Made by a program: the position numbers and the translations under genes. From NCBI RefSeq assembly GCF_900129275.1, contig NZ_FQUX01000001.1:1484627-1548626 (forward strand): a stretch of 64,000 nucleotides of DNA, written 5' to 3'. This document shows positions 16,933-26,684 of the stretch, piece after piece. The notes under the pieces were generated by a model. The model searched no databases. It saw only the letters and a program-made list of their open reading frames with translations, and was not told the origin of the DNA. This DNA is from Arenibacter palladensis. GTDB taxonomy: Bacteria; Bacteroidota; Bacteroidia; Flavobacteriales; Flavobacteriaceae. The stretch's first letter is position 1. Every line of letters starts with the position of its first letter.

Positions 16933-19728
16933 TTAATCGTAAATATCCTTGGATGAAAAGCCGTCTTGGCTATTCGCTAGTTGTATTTTTTGCAAATCTT
17001 CCAAATTGACCGATTTTGAAGGGGCGAATGCATCGCTCTCCATGTAACGCAATAAACTGTGACGTAACTGCCTGGCAGTTGGCCTATTTTTTAAGTCGGA
17101 AAATAAATCCATGGAAGAAAACACCAGTTTCCCTTCCCCCACTTTGGCCTCGAAAACGGTACTAAGGCTATGGTTGGTTACAAAATTGTCTATTACCCTA
17201 ACCAAAGGTGTAACCTCCAAGGAATCTGTAATAACTGATTTTGATTTGATACATAGGTCCCACCATTGCCAATCAGTATAGGAATCTGTGGGGAAATTAT
17301 TGAAAGCGGGGTGCTTTTCATTCAATAACAAGCCCATTGTGGTAGGTTGGTTTGGAAAATGTACTGGGCTCCAGAATACTGGTACAAAACGCCCCTCAAT
17401 ACCCTGTACAGTCTTGTAATCGGGATTAAACAACACCTTTTTGCCTTTTTGTAAAGCTGCTTGCGCTTCTTCTATGGTATTGGCGAATACTACTTTGTTA
17501 GAGCTTACCTCTACATTATTTGGATACTCCCAAATAGACCAACTATTCTTATATTTTGAATCTCTTAAGGAAACGGTAATCTTTAATTTTTTTGCAGTAT
17601 CCGTATTGATGGGGTACGTAATAGTTCCTAAATTCAAATTATTGCCAATTTTTAAATTGATATTGGTCAATTCACCATTCTTTAAAATATTTCCCTGATC
17701 ATCCATAATACTCCAATCCAAGATTTTATTTTTAAACTCCCTATAAAAATTGGCAACTTCAATTTTAGCCGTAAATGTTTCCCCATTTTCAAACACAGCC
17801 TTCTCAAAGCGAATTAAGGGTACCAATTCGCTGTTAAACTGACTAAATTCTTCAGCAGAGATAACTCCCTTGGATTCCCAAAAAGCATTGAGCAAACCTA
17901 CCAAGGCTGTTCCCTGCCCTGGAAAATCCTGTAGTTGAAGCAATTGAAAACCATCAAAACTATCGGTTTTTAAAGCACGTTCTATTTCTTCTTTGTACAG
18001 CATGGCAGCCAATTTTCCTGAGGCATGGGTAAAATCACTTGCAAGATTTAGCATTCCCTTTTTTTTCAGATCGTTCTTGACAGCTATAAAATTTAATGGT
18101 TCCAAAACACCGGTGTACGCTGGTATTTCCGTCAAATCCGGGTATACTGAATACTGCCCAATTTCATGGGAAATCAAAGGAACTTGAATGTGATCGCTAT
18201 TGACTGAATAGTCAGTGTCAAAATGTGGAGGTTTGTCATTAAAGATCCCCTGTCCTCGAATCCATCCCTTATCGGTCCATTGGGCAATAAAGAATTCATC
18301 TTCCTGCTCAGGTCTCGTTCCAGTGGGCTTTTGAAAGGAAAACGAAGTTGTTGCGAATAAACGCCTGTTGTCCATTTTCTTGAGCTCGGCGGTCATGCGG
18401 TTGAGTAGTCCAATATCGCCCTGCAACTCGTTGCCCAGGGCCATTAAAATAAATGAAGGATGATTACCGTAATCTTTTAGAATCTTTGCTGCTTCTTTTC
18501 TTAAAAATAGGGTTGTATTTTCGTCTTCGCCCACTTTTAGGCTCCAATGTGGAAGTTCTACCTGAAAATAAAAGCCAGCTTCATCTGCAGCCTCAAATGC
18601 AGCTTTGGGAGGACACCAGGAGTGGAACCTAAGATGGTTAAGGCCGTAATTTTTGGCCTGTCCAATAAGTTTTGCCCAATCGGTCTTTTCCATTGGTGGA
18701 TATCCCGTCAACGGAAAAATGGCACATTCCAAATTACCCCGAAGAAAAATACGTTCATCATTCAGACTAAGTACACCATTGGTATTCCCTACTTTTCTAT
18801 ATCCGAACCAAGTTTGTACGGCTTGTCCGTGACTTATAACCTTTGCTTGGTATAATACAGGGTGGAATTCATCCCAAAACTCGAGTTTTTCGGGCTTATT
18901 TATTCTGAAACTGATATTGTTCCCACGTACCACTGCATTATTGACAATTTCTGAATAAATAATTTCCCCATTCCGATCTGATAATTCAAAACCTAATTTT
19001 TTTGATAAGGGCTTTATCTGTTCAAAGCTAATTTTTAGACTTTTATTATCGATGTCAGGAAATATTTGTAAATTTTTTGGTGTATTTGGTTCAGAGGCTT
19101 CCAATATAATATTACCTATAATTCCATTCCATTTTATTTGGGTGTGGTTGGTATAACCGTGGGCCATGTCCTGGTTTACCGGGTCCGGATATTTACTTCC
19201 TGCAACATTTATAAAAGGATATTTGTTGGAGTTGTCTATGACTATGGTAAGCAAGTGTTTTCCGGGTGACAAATGGGGGGGTAAATCATATTCATGGGCG
19301 CCGACAAGGCTTTCCGAGTTACCTATTAATATCCCGTCCACAAAAACTTTGGATTCCCAAATTACCCTTTCAAGGGTTAGGCTTATTTTCTTTTTCTTCC
19401 ATGATTTAGGGATGTTGATTTCCTTTTGATACCATGCTTTTCCAATGTATTGATGCTTTCTTGTTAGATTGGAAAGCACGTAATTGTTTAGGGCTGGTTC
19501 AAGGGTGTTGGGCGTTCCTATGCCAGCGTCATCCAGTGTGCCCGGCAAATTGATGGACAAACCCTCAAAATTTTGGGAGGCCCATTTTTCATGTAAGCCT
19601 ATATCCAATGAATCCAATTTTACGCTCCAATTTCCGGTAAGAGAAATCTGATTCGCTCTTTGCCCCATTAGCATACCGTGAAGCAGTAAGGCAATAATAA
19701 ATAAGGATAAATTATATGATTTTCTCAT
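16933..19728 (-). CDS. Glycoside hydrolase family 2 enzyme (paralogue A)
   Basis: A 931-residue secreted GH2 protein with a signal peptide at about residues 1-22. Residues about 30-200 form the sugar-binding jelly roll (SLTGNWSVKLDSLD, GKAWYQKEINIPKSW). An immunoglobulin-like domain and a TIM barrel (about 310-600) follow. Predicted acid/base is Glu434 (ALGNELQGD) and predicted nucleophile Glu522 (SHEIGQY). The C-terminal 330 residues are a conserved extension not found in LacZ, ending in a region shared with the 943-residue paralogue and the remnant at 13499. The HExGQ nucleophile context differs from classical beta-galactosidase, glucuronidase and mannosidase motifs, so substrate is open. 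Its ATG follows the stop of the DUF5107 gene by 3 bases. Confidence 0.82.
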   Translation of the reverse strand: MRKSYNLSLFIIALLLHGMLMGQRANQISLTGNWSVKLDSLDIGLHEKWASQNFEGLSINLPGTLDDAGIGTPNTLEPALNNYVLSNLTRKHQYIGKAWYQKEINIPKSWKKKKISLTLERVIWESKVFVDGILIGNSESLVGAHEYDLPPHLSPGKHLLTIVIDNSNKYPFINVAGSKYPDPVNQDMAHGYTNHTQIKWNGIIGNIILEASEPNTPKNLQIFPDIDNKSLKISFEQIKPLSKKLGFELSDRNGEIIYSEIVNNAVVRGNNISFRINKPEKLEFWDEFHPVLYQAKVISHGQAVQTWFGYRKVGNTNGVLSLNDERIFLRGNLECAIFPLTGYPPMEKTDWAKLIGQAKNYGLNHLRFHSWCPPKAAFEAADEAGFYFQVELPHWSLKVGEDENTTLFLRKEAAKILKDYGNHPSFILMALGNELQGDIGLLNRMTAELKKMDNRRLFATTSFSFQKPTGTRPEQEDEFFIAQWTDKGWIRGQGIFNDKPPHFDTDYSVNSDHIQVPLISHEIGQYSVYPDLTEIPAYTGVLEPLNFIAVKNDLKKKGMLNLASDFTHASGKLAAMLYKEEIERALKTDSFDGFQLLQLQDFPGQGTALVGLLNAFWESKGVISAEEFSQFNSELVPLIRFEKAVFENGETFTAKIEVANFYREFKNKILDWSIMDDQGNILKNGELTNINLKIGNNLNLGTITYPINTDTAKKLKITVSLRDSKYKNSWSIWEYPNNVEVSSNKVVFANTIEEAQAALQKGKKVLFNPDYKTVQGIEGRFVPVFWSPVHFPNQPTTMGLLLNEKHPAFNNFPTDSYTDWQWWDLCIKSKSVITDSLEVTPLVRVIDNFVTNHSLSTVFEAKVGEGKLVFSSMDLFSDLKNRPTARQLRHSLLRYMESDAFAPSKSVNLEDLQKIQLANSQDGFSSKDIYD

Positions 19729-19731
19729 TTT

Positions 19732-22700
19732 TTATAAATCTTGATATTGCTTATTCCATTTTTTGGCCATATTTAAATGGATAAAGGCAGGTAAGTGATA
19801 GTTGTCCTTGTCCATGACGTTTGTAAAAGAAGAAATGGCCTTATCGGTATTTCCTAGGCCCATTTCCCCAAGACCTATTAAATACTCACAATGTATTTTG
19901 TTCCTAGTATTCAGATCTTCGTCCCAGATCAAAAGGTCTGGTAGGGATACGGCAAAATAATCCAGTTTCACATCATTGTCCATATGTTCATTACCGTAGC
20001 CGATCAGATTTTGGAATCGCCTTTTAGCTTCATTTTTGTTATCTAGTTTTAATAGGGCCAAACCTTGATAAAAGATTTTGTCCGGTTGTTGGTCATTGTA
20101 AAATAGAGCAGGACTAGGGTCACTTAGCCCTTGGGACGCTTTTTTCCAGTATTCCTGGGCCATGGGGGTTTCTCCTAGTTTTTCGTAGGCACATCCCAAC
20201 CAATAGAAAATATCATTTTCCTGGGAACCGAATAATTTTCCCTCTCCCAAATTATGCGGATAGTTCTGGGCAGCCTCTAGATGATCAATAGCTTTCTTGG
20301 CATTTCCCGATTGCAGCATTTGTTTTGCTAGTTCTATATGAATGGTAATATACTGAAAAGGAACTTTTCCTTCTCCTCCTTCCCAAGGATGGAATTGTCT
20401 TAGTTTTAATAGGGACAAGGCTTTTTCAAAGTTGCCTTTAAAATTGTACAGTGCCAGTCGTTCCAAATAGAGGTCGTCCCGGGAATTGGTCAAATCGATA
20501 TTGTTTTCAAGAAGCTCTAGTCGCTCATTCTCTGAAACATTGATTTTTTTATAGAGCTGATCTAATTCCATAAGCAAGCGCGCATTCTTGGAGTCGAGCT
20601 CAAATGCCTTTTCCAAATTTTTACGGGCCAATTCTTTTTGGTCTGTCTTATTGAAATACAAAAGAGCTAGATTTCTCAGACAGATGGGATTATCGCCATT
20701 TAGTTCCAAGGATTTTTCCCAACATTCCTTGGCATTGTTGTATTGCCTGCCAGCATACCAGTAATTGCCTAGATAGTAGGGTGCTATGGAATCTTCAGGG
20801 TTAAGTGCCATGGCCGCTTTTAGCACGACCACTTCCTCCAATCTGTTGGGGAAACAGTAATCGGACGGCATCCTATATGCTAGATCATAGTATTGCTTGG
20901 CCGATGTTAAATCTTTATTTCGTTCATAATACCACCCCAAGCAATAAGCGGCCATCGGGTATATTTGATCTTTCCCCTCGGTATAGAGCTTCATTAGGGC
21001 AATGGCTTCTTCAAAGCATCCTGCCTGCGCATAATCTAAAGAGAATTCGATGTAATTGTGTACATAGTTTCGTAACAATTCCTTGAAAGAAGTTAGGTCT
21101 TTATTTTCTCCACTTAGCCTATATTTTTCATAAAGGACCCCAAAATTGAAACCATCAATGGCCAAGGAATCTACAATCCATTGCTGGGCTTCCTCCCTTC
21201 TGTTCAGTTTTCTAAGCAATATAGCCTTTAGATGCCGTGCCTTGTGGTTATGCCAGTTTTTGATCAATGCTCTGTCTGTCATTTCTAAAGCCCTTGCCAA
21301 ATTCCCTCTCTCACAATCTATTTGGGCAAGATTAAAATAAGCTGCATCTTGCCAAGCCGCATTCCAGCAGGATTTAAAGAAAGCATCGTATGCGTTGTCA
21401 TTTTTACCCATATACTTTAAGGCTAGTCCTTTATTGAAATAAGGTTCACCATCATAGGGGTTCGGGTTGTGTTGCGTTAGGGTGGCTATAGCCTTATCAA
21501 AATAGGGGAGTGCCTTCTTAAATTGCCCCCGTTTTAGATTCCAAAGACCCATGGCATTATTGTTTCTAACATCATTGGGTTCCCTTGAGAGTGCTTCCAA
21601 ATAGTACGCCGTTGGATCATAGGTTGCGTGGCGATATTGTTCTAGATGTAACCCTCTCAGATATAGTTGCTCAACACTTTTTATATCCTCTGGCTGTTTT
21701 GCTGCCTTGGCAGGTTCCGGAATTTCTTGATTGGAATAATCCTGCGGTGACCATGATACCAATATGCTACCATGTTGATCCCTTAATGTGGCGGTTAGGT
21801 TTTCGTAAATCGGATTATCGATACTTAAGGTTTTTTCAAACCCATCTTTTGGACTTAAGTTTACTTTTTCATTCAGAACAATCTTGCTGGCGTGCGATAA
21901 TTGTACCGTACAATCCGGGTAGACTGAAGTCACATGGATTTTAATGGTTGCCAGTCCGTCTTTCAATTCAAGGTTCAACAGAGCTTCCTTGGTTGCGTTC
22001 TTTACAACACCTACATTGTAATAAGGCATAAAATACTGTTTAAAGCTCTTTTCCTCATAGGGGTGAAGCCAAGAAAAATCTGGTTGGTTATCAGTATATA
22101 CACCGCACATCAATTCTATGTAGGGTCCGTCTTTATCGGTAAGATTCCTATCCCAAGCTTGTCCAAAATCACCGTTGCCCCAAGTCCATTGCTTTTTTCC
22201 TGGGGAGACATGGTGGTCGGCTATATGTAACAACCCGCCTTTAGTATCGTTTTCATAACCACCTACAAAATCATATTCGGAAGTTATGGCCATATAGGAT
22301 GTGGGTACCGGGATATTTTTATATCGTGAAATATCGGTACCTGGGGAGTAATCTACCTTGTAATATTCTCCTTTGGCAATAGGAAATTCGGAGACATCCC
22401 GTTTTCCATGGTCAAATACGGCATTCACATCTGGAGGAAAGACAGATTGATAATGGTCATTGACGGCTACAGCGGGATTTGCCCACCATAAAAACGTCTG
22501 TGGATGTGGGGTACGGTTATATAATTGACCTTTTATTTCCAAGTAGGCCTTGTCCGGGTGTAAGGTGAAACCGGCCATACCCTTGGTGCGGAACATGCGT
22601 TCCACTTCACTTACCCAGACTGTCTTACTCCCATCCTCATTGTCTTCTATTGAAAAGTCTACCGGGTCATAAGTGCTTGGGCGATGGTGCTGTGGCCAGT

Positions 22701-23052
22701 TGAATTCTATACCTCCCGAGATCCAAGGGCCGGTAAGGCCTACCAATGCTGGTTTTATTACATGGTTGTAATAAACAAAATGACGTTCCCGTATTTTGTC
22801 ATAGGCCATCTGGATCCTTCCGCCCAGGGCAGGCAGTACCATAATCTTGATGTAATCATTTTCTAGAAAGACCACATCCCATTCCTTATCAATTTTTTCG
22901 TCACTAATCTGTTCAACTACTGGATGTGGATAAACGGATCCACTACTAGCCTGATAAACACGTTTCTCCAAAAAAACTGGATATTTTTCAGGCTCACCCA
23001 CTTCGTAAGTAGGAATTACAACCTTCTCTCCCCAAGCTTTTACTGTATTCAT
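19732..23052 (-). CDS. DUF5107 protein with C-terminal TPR repeats, cytoplasmic
   Basis: An 1106-residue protein without signal peptide or membrane segment. Residues about 1-360 are a DUF5107 domain that looks like a beta-sandwich of the galactose-mutarotase/glycosidase-associated type (LPALGGRIQMAYDK, GGIEFNWPQHHRP). Histidines, aspartates and glutamates are conserved in character in the HHRPSTYDPVDFSIED and PYIELMCGVY regions. Residues about 460-1100 hold about a dozen tetratricopeptide repeats (for example NAMGLWNLKRGQFKKALPYFDKAIA). It is the only clearly cytoplasmic carbohydrate-type protein in the PUL, embedded between two GH2 genes. An intracellular role on the imported sugar (mutarotase, epimerase or glycosidase) is an inference. 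No reaction is assigned to this domain that I know of. Confidence 0.8.
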   Translation of the reverse strand: MNTVKAWGEKVVIPTYEVGEPEKYPVFLEKRVYQASSGSVYPHPVVEQISDEKIDKEWDVVFLENDYIKIMVLPALGGRIQMAYDKIRERHFVYYNHVIKPALVGLTGPWISGGIEFNWPQHHRPSTYDPVDFSIEDNEDGSKTVWVSEVERMFRTKGMAGFTLHPDKAYLEIKGQLYNRTPHPQTFLWWANPAVAVNDHYQSVFPPDVNAVFDHGKRDVSEFPIAKGEYYKVDYSPGTDISRYKNIPVPTSYMAITSEYDFVGGYENDTKGGLLHIADHHVSPGKKQWTWGNGDFGQAWDRNLTDKDGPYIELMCGVYTDNQPDFSWLHPYEEKSFKQYFMPYYNVGVVKNATKEALLNLELKDGLATIKIHVTSVYPDCTVQLSHASKIVLNEKVNLSPKDGFEKTLSIDNPIYENLTATLRDQHGSILVSWSPQDYSNQEIPEPAKAAKQPEDIKSVEQLYLRGLHLEQYRHATYDPTAYYLEALSREPNDVRNNNAMGLWNLKRGQFKKALPYFDKAIATLTQHNPNPYDGEPYFNKGLALKYMGKNDNAYDAFFKSCWNAAWQDAAYFNLAQIDCERGNLARALEMTDRALIKNWHNHKARHLKAILLRKLNRREEAQQWIVDSLAIDGFNFGVLYEKYRLSGENKDLTSFKELLRNYVHNYIEFSLDYAQAGCFEEAIALMKLYTEGKDQIYPMAAYCLGWYYERNKDLTSAKQYYDLAYRMPSDYCFPNRLEEVVVLKAAMALNPEDSIAPYYLGNYWYAGRQYNNAKECWEKSLELNGDNPICLRNLALLYFNKTDQKELARKNLEKAFELDSKNARLLMELDQLYKKINVSENERLELLENNIDLTNSRDDLYLERLALYNFKGNFEKALSLLKLRQFHPWEGGEGKVPFQYITIHIELAKQMLQSGNAKKAIDHLEAAQNYPHNLGEGKLFGSQENDIFYWLGCAYEKLGETPMAQEYWKKASQGLSDPSPALFYNDQQPDKIFYQGLALLKLDNKNEAKRRFQNLIGYGNEHMDNDVKLDYFAVSLPDLLIWDEDLNTRNKIHCEYLIGLGEMGLGNTDKAISSFTNVMDKDNYHLPAFIHLNMAKKWNKQYQDL

Positions 23053-23111
23053 ATGTGTAATTCATTTAGTTCGACACTTATTTTCATGTCGAATCATTTA
23101 AACATCTTTTT

Positions 23112-25943
23112 TTAATAGGTGAACAAACTTTTTATATCATCAGAATCCATTTTGATCTCTGGATTGAATTTGTCACTGCTTATATATTTTTTCAAACTGT
23201 ACAATAACTGGCGGGCTTCCGGTCTTCGTTCTAGATCGGTGTGCAAATCAATGCCAGATATTAATAATTTGCCTTTTCCGACCTTGACTTCAAAAAGTAA
23301 AGCTGTTCTACGATTCTCGAACCAGTCGTCCACTATGCGCACAATAGGTTTGAGATCTGGAGTAAAATCGTCCAATACCATGGCGTTCGAATGGGTCATG
23401 GCGTCCCACCACTGCCAATTGCTATGGTATTCGGTAGGGAATTCAGCTAAGGCAGGATGTTTTGGATTTGTTAGAATACCAAGTGTATGGGGCTTTTGAC
23501 CGTTAGTCCACGAAGTATTCCAAAAAATACTGGAGAAGCCCACGCCAATATCACCGCCTTTTTTGGGTGCAATATCGCCTTTGGTAATGTTCAGCAGAAC
23601 ATTGCCTCCATTTTTAAGATAATTGATGGTGCGGGTATCAAATTTTTGAACTACCATTATTTGGTTCGCCTTGACGATAGGTTCATTTTGGCTTGGATAT
23701 ACCCACAGATCCCAACTGTTTTCATGTTTCCCAACAACTACTGTAAGTACTAATTTTTGTGCCTTTTCGGACGTGTTTAAATCCACGGAAATCTCGCCCA
23801 ATCTATATCCGTTTCCCATGGGAATGTTTGTTTTAGGGAATTCTCCTTTGGCATATGAAACTCCATTTTTATCGGAAAGCTCCCAAGTTGGTATAATATC
23901 GTTTAATGGTCTTTCTCCATAATGGGCTACTTCTACTACAGCCTTAAGGGTTTCGTTGTTCATGAATATGCGTTTCGCAAGTCTGGCCAAAGGCACTGTT
24001 TCGGAATTAAATTCCCGGAATTCATCAGCCGTTACATATCCTTTTTCGTCCCAAAAAGCATCTAAAACACCAACAAGAGCTGTTCCCTGACCGGGAAAAT
24101 CATGAAGGTCCAGCAACTGAAAACCTGCCATGTCTTTGGTTCGAAGGGCGGCCTCAATATCGGCCTTATAACAAAGTACCTGTAATTTGCCCGAGGCCAA
24201 AAGTAAGCTATCGGCTAAATGCCCCAGATGATTATCTTCCAAGGTCTCTTTGAAAATCTCAAAGTTCTTAGGTTTTAAGACCCCGGTGTATTTTGACATT
24301 TCCTTGAAATTGGGGTACGCGCACCACTGGCCCATTTCATGGCTTACATACGGCATAGGTGTTTCCTGTATTAATTTGTCATAATCGAACTCGGTCTGTG
24401 GCGGCTCGGCATTGATTATACTGTTTAGTTCTTGTGCCCAGCCCTGAATACGAGGCCCCTTGTGGTTGTAATAGTCCAAATTATCCAATAAAGGCCAGCC
24501 AGCACCACTGGTATATAACCTCCGATTGTCCAACTTTTTAAAATATTCCACGAACTTTTCCAGATATTTTTCGTGATTTTCTCCAGAAGGTTCGTTGCCA
24601 TATGCCATCATTACAAAGGAAGGATGGTTGCCATAAGAATTTATAATTGCTTCAGCTTCCTTATAGATCCATTGGTCGATTGGTTTGCCGTCGCCAATAT
24701 TCGCCCAGGCGGAAGCCTCAACTTGGATATAAACACCCAATTCATCTGCAGCCTGAAAAGCAGCTTCCGGAGGGCAGTAGGAATGAAAACGCATATGGTT
24801 CAATCCATAGTTTTGAATAGTTTTTAGTATTCGCTTCCATTCTTCCACATTGGTGGGTGGATATCCGGTTAAGGGGAATATAGAACACTCCAAGGTTCCT
24901 CGTAAGAAAACAGGTCTTCCGTTTATAGCAAAGTGCTTACCATCTACTTCAAAATCCCGCATGCCGAAGGTGACCTCTTTTTGGTCGATCCCCTGTTCCG
25001 ATTCCAATCGCAACTGCATGTTATATAAGTTAGGATTGAATTCATCCCAAAGTAGCGGTGAATCTCCCATTGCATATTCTATTTCAAACTGCCCCTCGGC
25101 ATCGATTTCAATTTCCTTGATTACTTTTTGCAATTCCTTTTTAGTATGGCCCACTTCCCTTACCTGTAATAATATTTTGCATTTCTGGGAACTACCGGAA
25201 GAATTGGATACCTGTCCCTTTACGGTAACCATTTTATCGGTCACATTGGGGTATAGCTTTATATTTTGAAATATAATAGGTGATGATGCCGTTAATTTGA
25301 TGTCGCCAACGATACCGTTCCAGTTGGTCTGGGTATTGTCCGAAATGCTGTGCGCATCTACACCAGGGTCAATGTCCTTTACCCTGTTATCAACACGAAT
25401 GGTGATAGTATGTTCTCCAGGAGTTAAATAATCGCTTAAATTATAATCGTGTGGGGTTCCTAGGCTATTTTGCACTCCTACTTTTTGTTCATCTATCCAA
25501 ACGGTAGTTTCCCAATGTGCACGTTCCAAGTATAGATTGATATGCTGCTTTTTCCAGGATTCGGGAATGGAAACCTTCTTCTGGTACCAAGCAGGTCCGT
25601 AATATACTTTTTCCGGACTTAACCAAAACGATACTTTTACGTTGCCGGGCTCCCGGTATTTGGCATATTTAGGATCTTTGTACCATAGACTATCGTTCCA
25701 CATACTACCTGTCCAATGCGTATCGACCGTTATGTCATTACCCTTGCCGTTTTCGGCCATAGAACCGGGTAGTTGAACGTTGTCAAATAAATTTTTTGCA
25801 TACCATTGTCCGGTTATCCCTTGGTCTAGAGAATCAATTTGAAACTGCCATTCACCGGATAGGTCTATTTCCTTCGTTTGTTCTTTCTCGCAGGAACAAA
25901 ATACTAGAAATAAAATGGGTAGAATTAATACCTTGAATTTCAT
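23112..25943 (-). CDS. Glycoside hydrolase family 2 lipoprotein (paralogue B)
   Basis: A 943-residue GH2 enzyme with a lipobox (VFCSC, Cys18), so it is anchored in a membrane, probably the outer membrane. The domain order matches the 931-residue neighbour: jelly roll (about 28-225, with GPAWYQKKVSIPESW), immunoglobulin-like domain, TIM barrel (about 330-610) and a long C-terminal extension. Predicted acid/base is Glu451 (AYGNEPSGE) and nucleophile Glu536 (SHEMGQW). It differs from paralogue A by an insertion near residues 75-105 and by lipidation instead of free secretion. The two may cleave related linkages at different sites. It follows the SGNH gene by 21 bases and precedes the DUF5107 gene by 59 bases, all apparently in one transcript. 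Confidence 0.83.
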   Translation of the reverse strand: MKFKVLILPILFLVFCSCEKEQTKEIDLSGEWQFQIDSLDQGITGQWYAKNLFDNVQLPGSMAENGKGNDITVDTHWTGSMWNDSLWYKDPKYAKYREPGNVKVSFWLSPEKVYYGPAWYQKKVSIPESWKKQHINLYLERAHWETTVWIDEQKVGVQNSLGTPHDYNLSDYLTPGEHTITIRVDNRVKDIDPGVDAHSISDNTQTNWNGIVGDIKLTASSPIIFQNIKLYPNVTDKMVTVKGQVSNSSGSSQKCKILLQVREVGHTKKELQKVIKEIEIDAEGQFEIEYAMGDSPLLWDEFNPNLYNMQLRLESEQGIDQKEVTFGMRDFEVDGKHFAINGRPVFLRGTLECSIFPLTGYPPTNVEEWKRILKTIQNYGLNHMRFHSYCPPEAAFQAADELGVYIQVEASAWANIGDGKPIDQWIYKEAEAIINSYGNHPSFVMMAYGNEPSGENHEKYLEKFVEYFKKLDNRRLYTSGAGWPLLDNLDYYNHKGPRIQGWAQELNSIINAEPPQTEFDYDKLIQETPMPYVSHEMGQWCAYPNFKEMSKYTGVLKPKNFEIFKETLEDNHLGHLADSLLLASGKLQVLCYKADIEAALRTKDMAGFQLLDLHDFPGQGTALVGVLDAFWDEKGYVTADEFREFNSETVPLARLAKRIFMNNETLKAVVEVAHYGERPLNDIIPTWELSDKNGVSYAKGEFPKTNIPMGNGYRLGEISVDLNTSEKAQKLVLTVVVGKHENSWDLWVYPSQNEPIVKANQIMVVQKFDTRTINYLKNGGNVLLNITKGDIAPKKGGDIGVGFSSIFWNTSWTNGQKPHTLGILTNPKHPALAEFPTEYHSNWQWWDAMTHSNAMVLDDFTPDLKPIVRIVDDWFENRRTALLFEVKVGKGKLLISGIDLHTDLERRPEARQLLYSLKKYISSDKFNPEIKMDSDDIKSLFTY

Positions 25944-25964
25944 ATACTTCTGTTTTTTGAATAA

Positions 25965-26684
25965 TTATTTCGATTCCAAACTAAAAAATTCCAATATCGC
26001 ATTTGCGACCACTTGATGCCCTTTTTCGTTGATGTGATTGCTTTGCGCCATATAGTCTTTTAAATCTTCTGTTTTTGCTATTGCTTGGAATAACCTATAG
26101 CTGTCTACCAATCCTATTTGATACTTCTGCGCCAACTGTCTAATCTGACTACTGTGCTTGGCCAATTCTGAGCTGGCGGATAGGATGTCCTCCTTTAAAT
26201 CTGGGGTTGGGGTCATTAAAATGATCTTTGTGCCATTGGCCATTGCTTCCTGTATCATTTTTTCCCAGGCTATTTTGGCACGCTCCAACCCAATTCCTCT
26301 GTCGTTTAGTGCGTAATCAATAAATAGAACATCTGGTCTATGAGCCAAAACCTCTTTCCCAAATCTAATAGACCCTTGTTCGGATTGTTCCCCACCAATA
26401 GAAGTGGTTATGCTATTTACTACGGCATAGGGGAATATCTTTTTAACGTTTTTGAGTGTTATGTGGGGATAGGAGCCCAGTGTATTTACATGAGGGGTTT
26501 CAAAATATCCCGTAGGCACTGAATGGCCATGAAAAACCAAGTTAATAGTCCTGTTATTTGGCCATTTCTTATGCAGCTCCATTTTTATAGAATGCAAATA
26601 GGTGGTTTCATTGCCACCTGTCTGTGCATAAGCCCAGTTGAAAGTAAATGCTGTTAAAAGCAAAAAAAAGTGGTATGCTTTCAT
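25965..26684 (-). CDS. SGNH/GDSL-type hydrolase, secreted
   Basis: A 239-residue protein with signal peptide (about 1-20, ending AYAQ). The catalytic serine block is FHGHSVPTG with Ser55, and the Asn block is IDYALNDRG. The C-terminal histidine is His217 in QSNHINEKGH. The usual DxxH motif reads QxxH here (Gln214), so the acidic member of the triad is missing or comes from elsewhere. SGNH proteins in PULs are often carbohydrate esterases that remove acetyl groups, so de-esterification of the substrate is a reasonable inference. Its ATG overlaps the MFS stop codon (ATGA), which indicates translational coupling. Confidence 0.75.
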   Translation of the reverse strand: MKAYHFFLLLTAFTFNWAYAQTGGNETTYLHSIKMELHKKWPNNRTINLVFHGHSVPTGYFETPHVNTLGSYPHITLKNVKKIFPYAVVNSITTSIGGEQSEQGSIRFGKEVLAHRPDVLFIDYALNDRGIGLERAKIAWEKMIQEAMANGTKIILMTPTPDLKEDILSASSELAKHSSQIRQLAQKYQIGLVDSYRLFQAIAKTEDLKDYMAQSNHINEKGHQVVANAILEFFSLESK

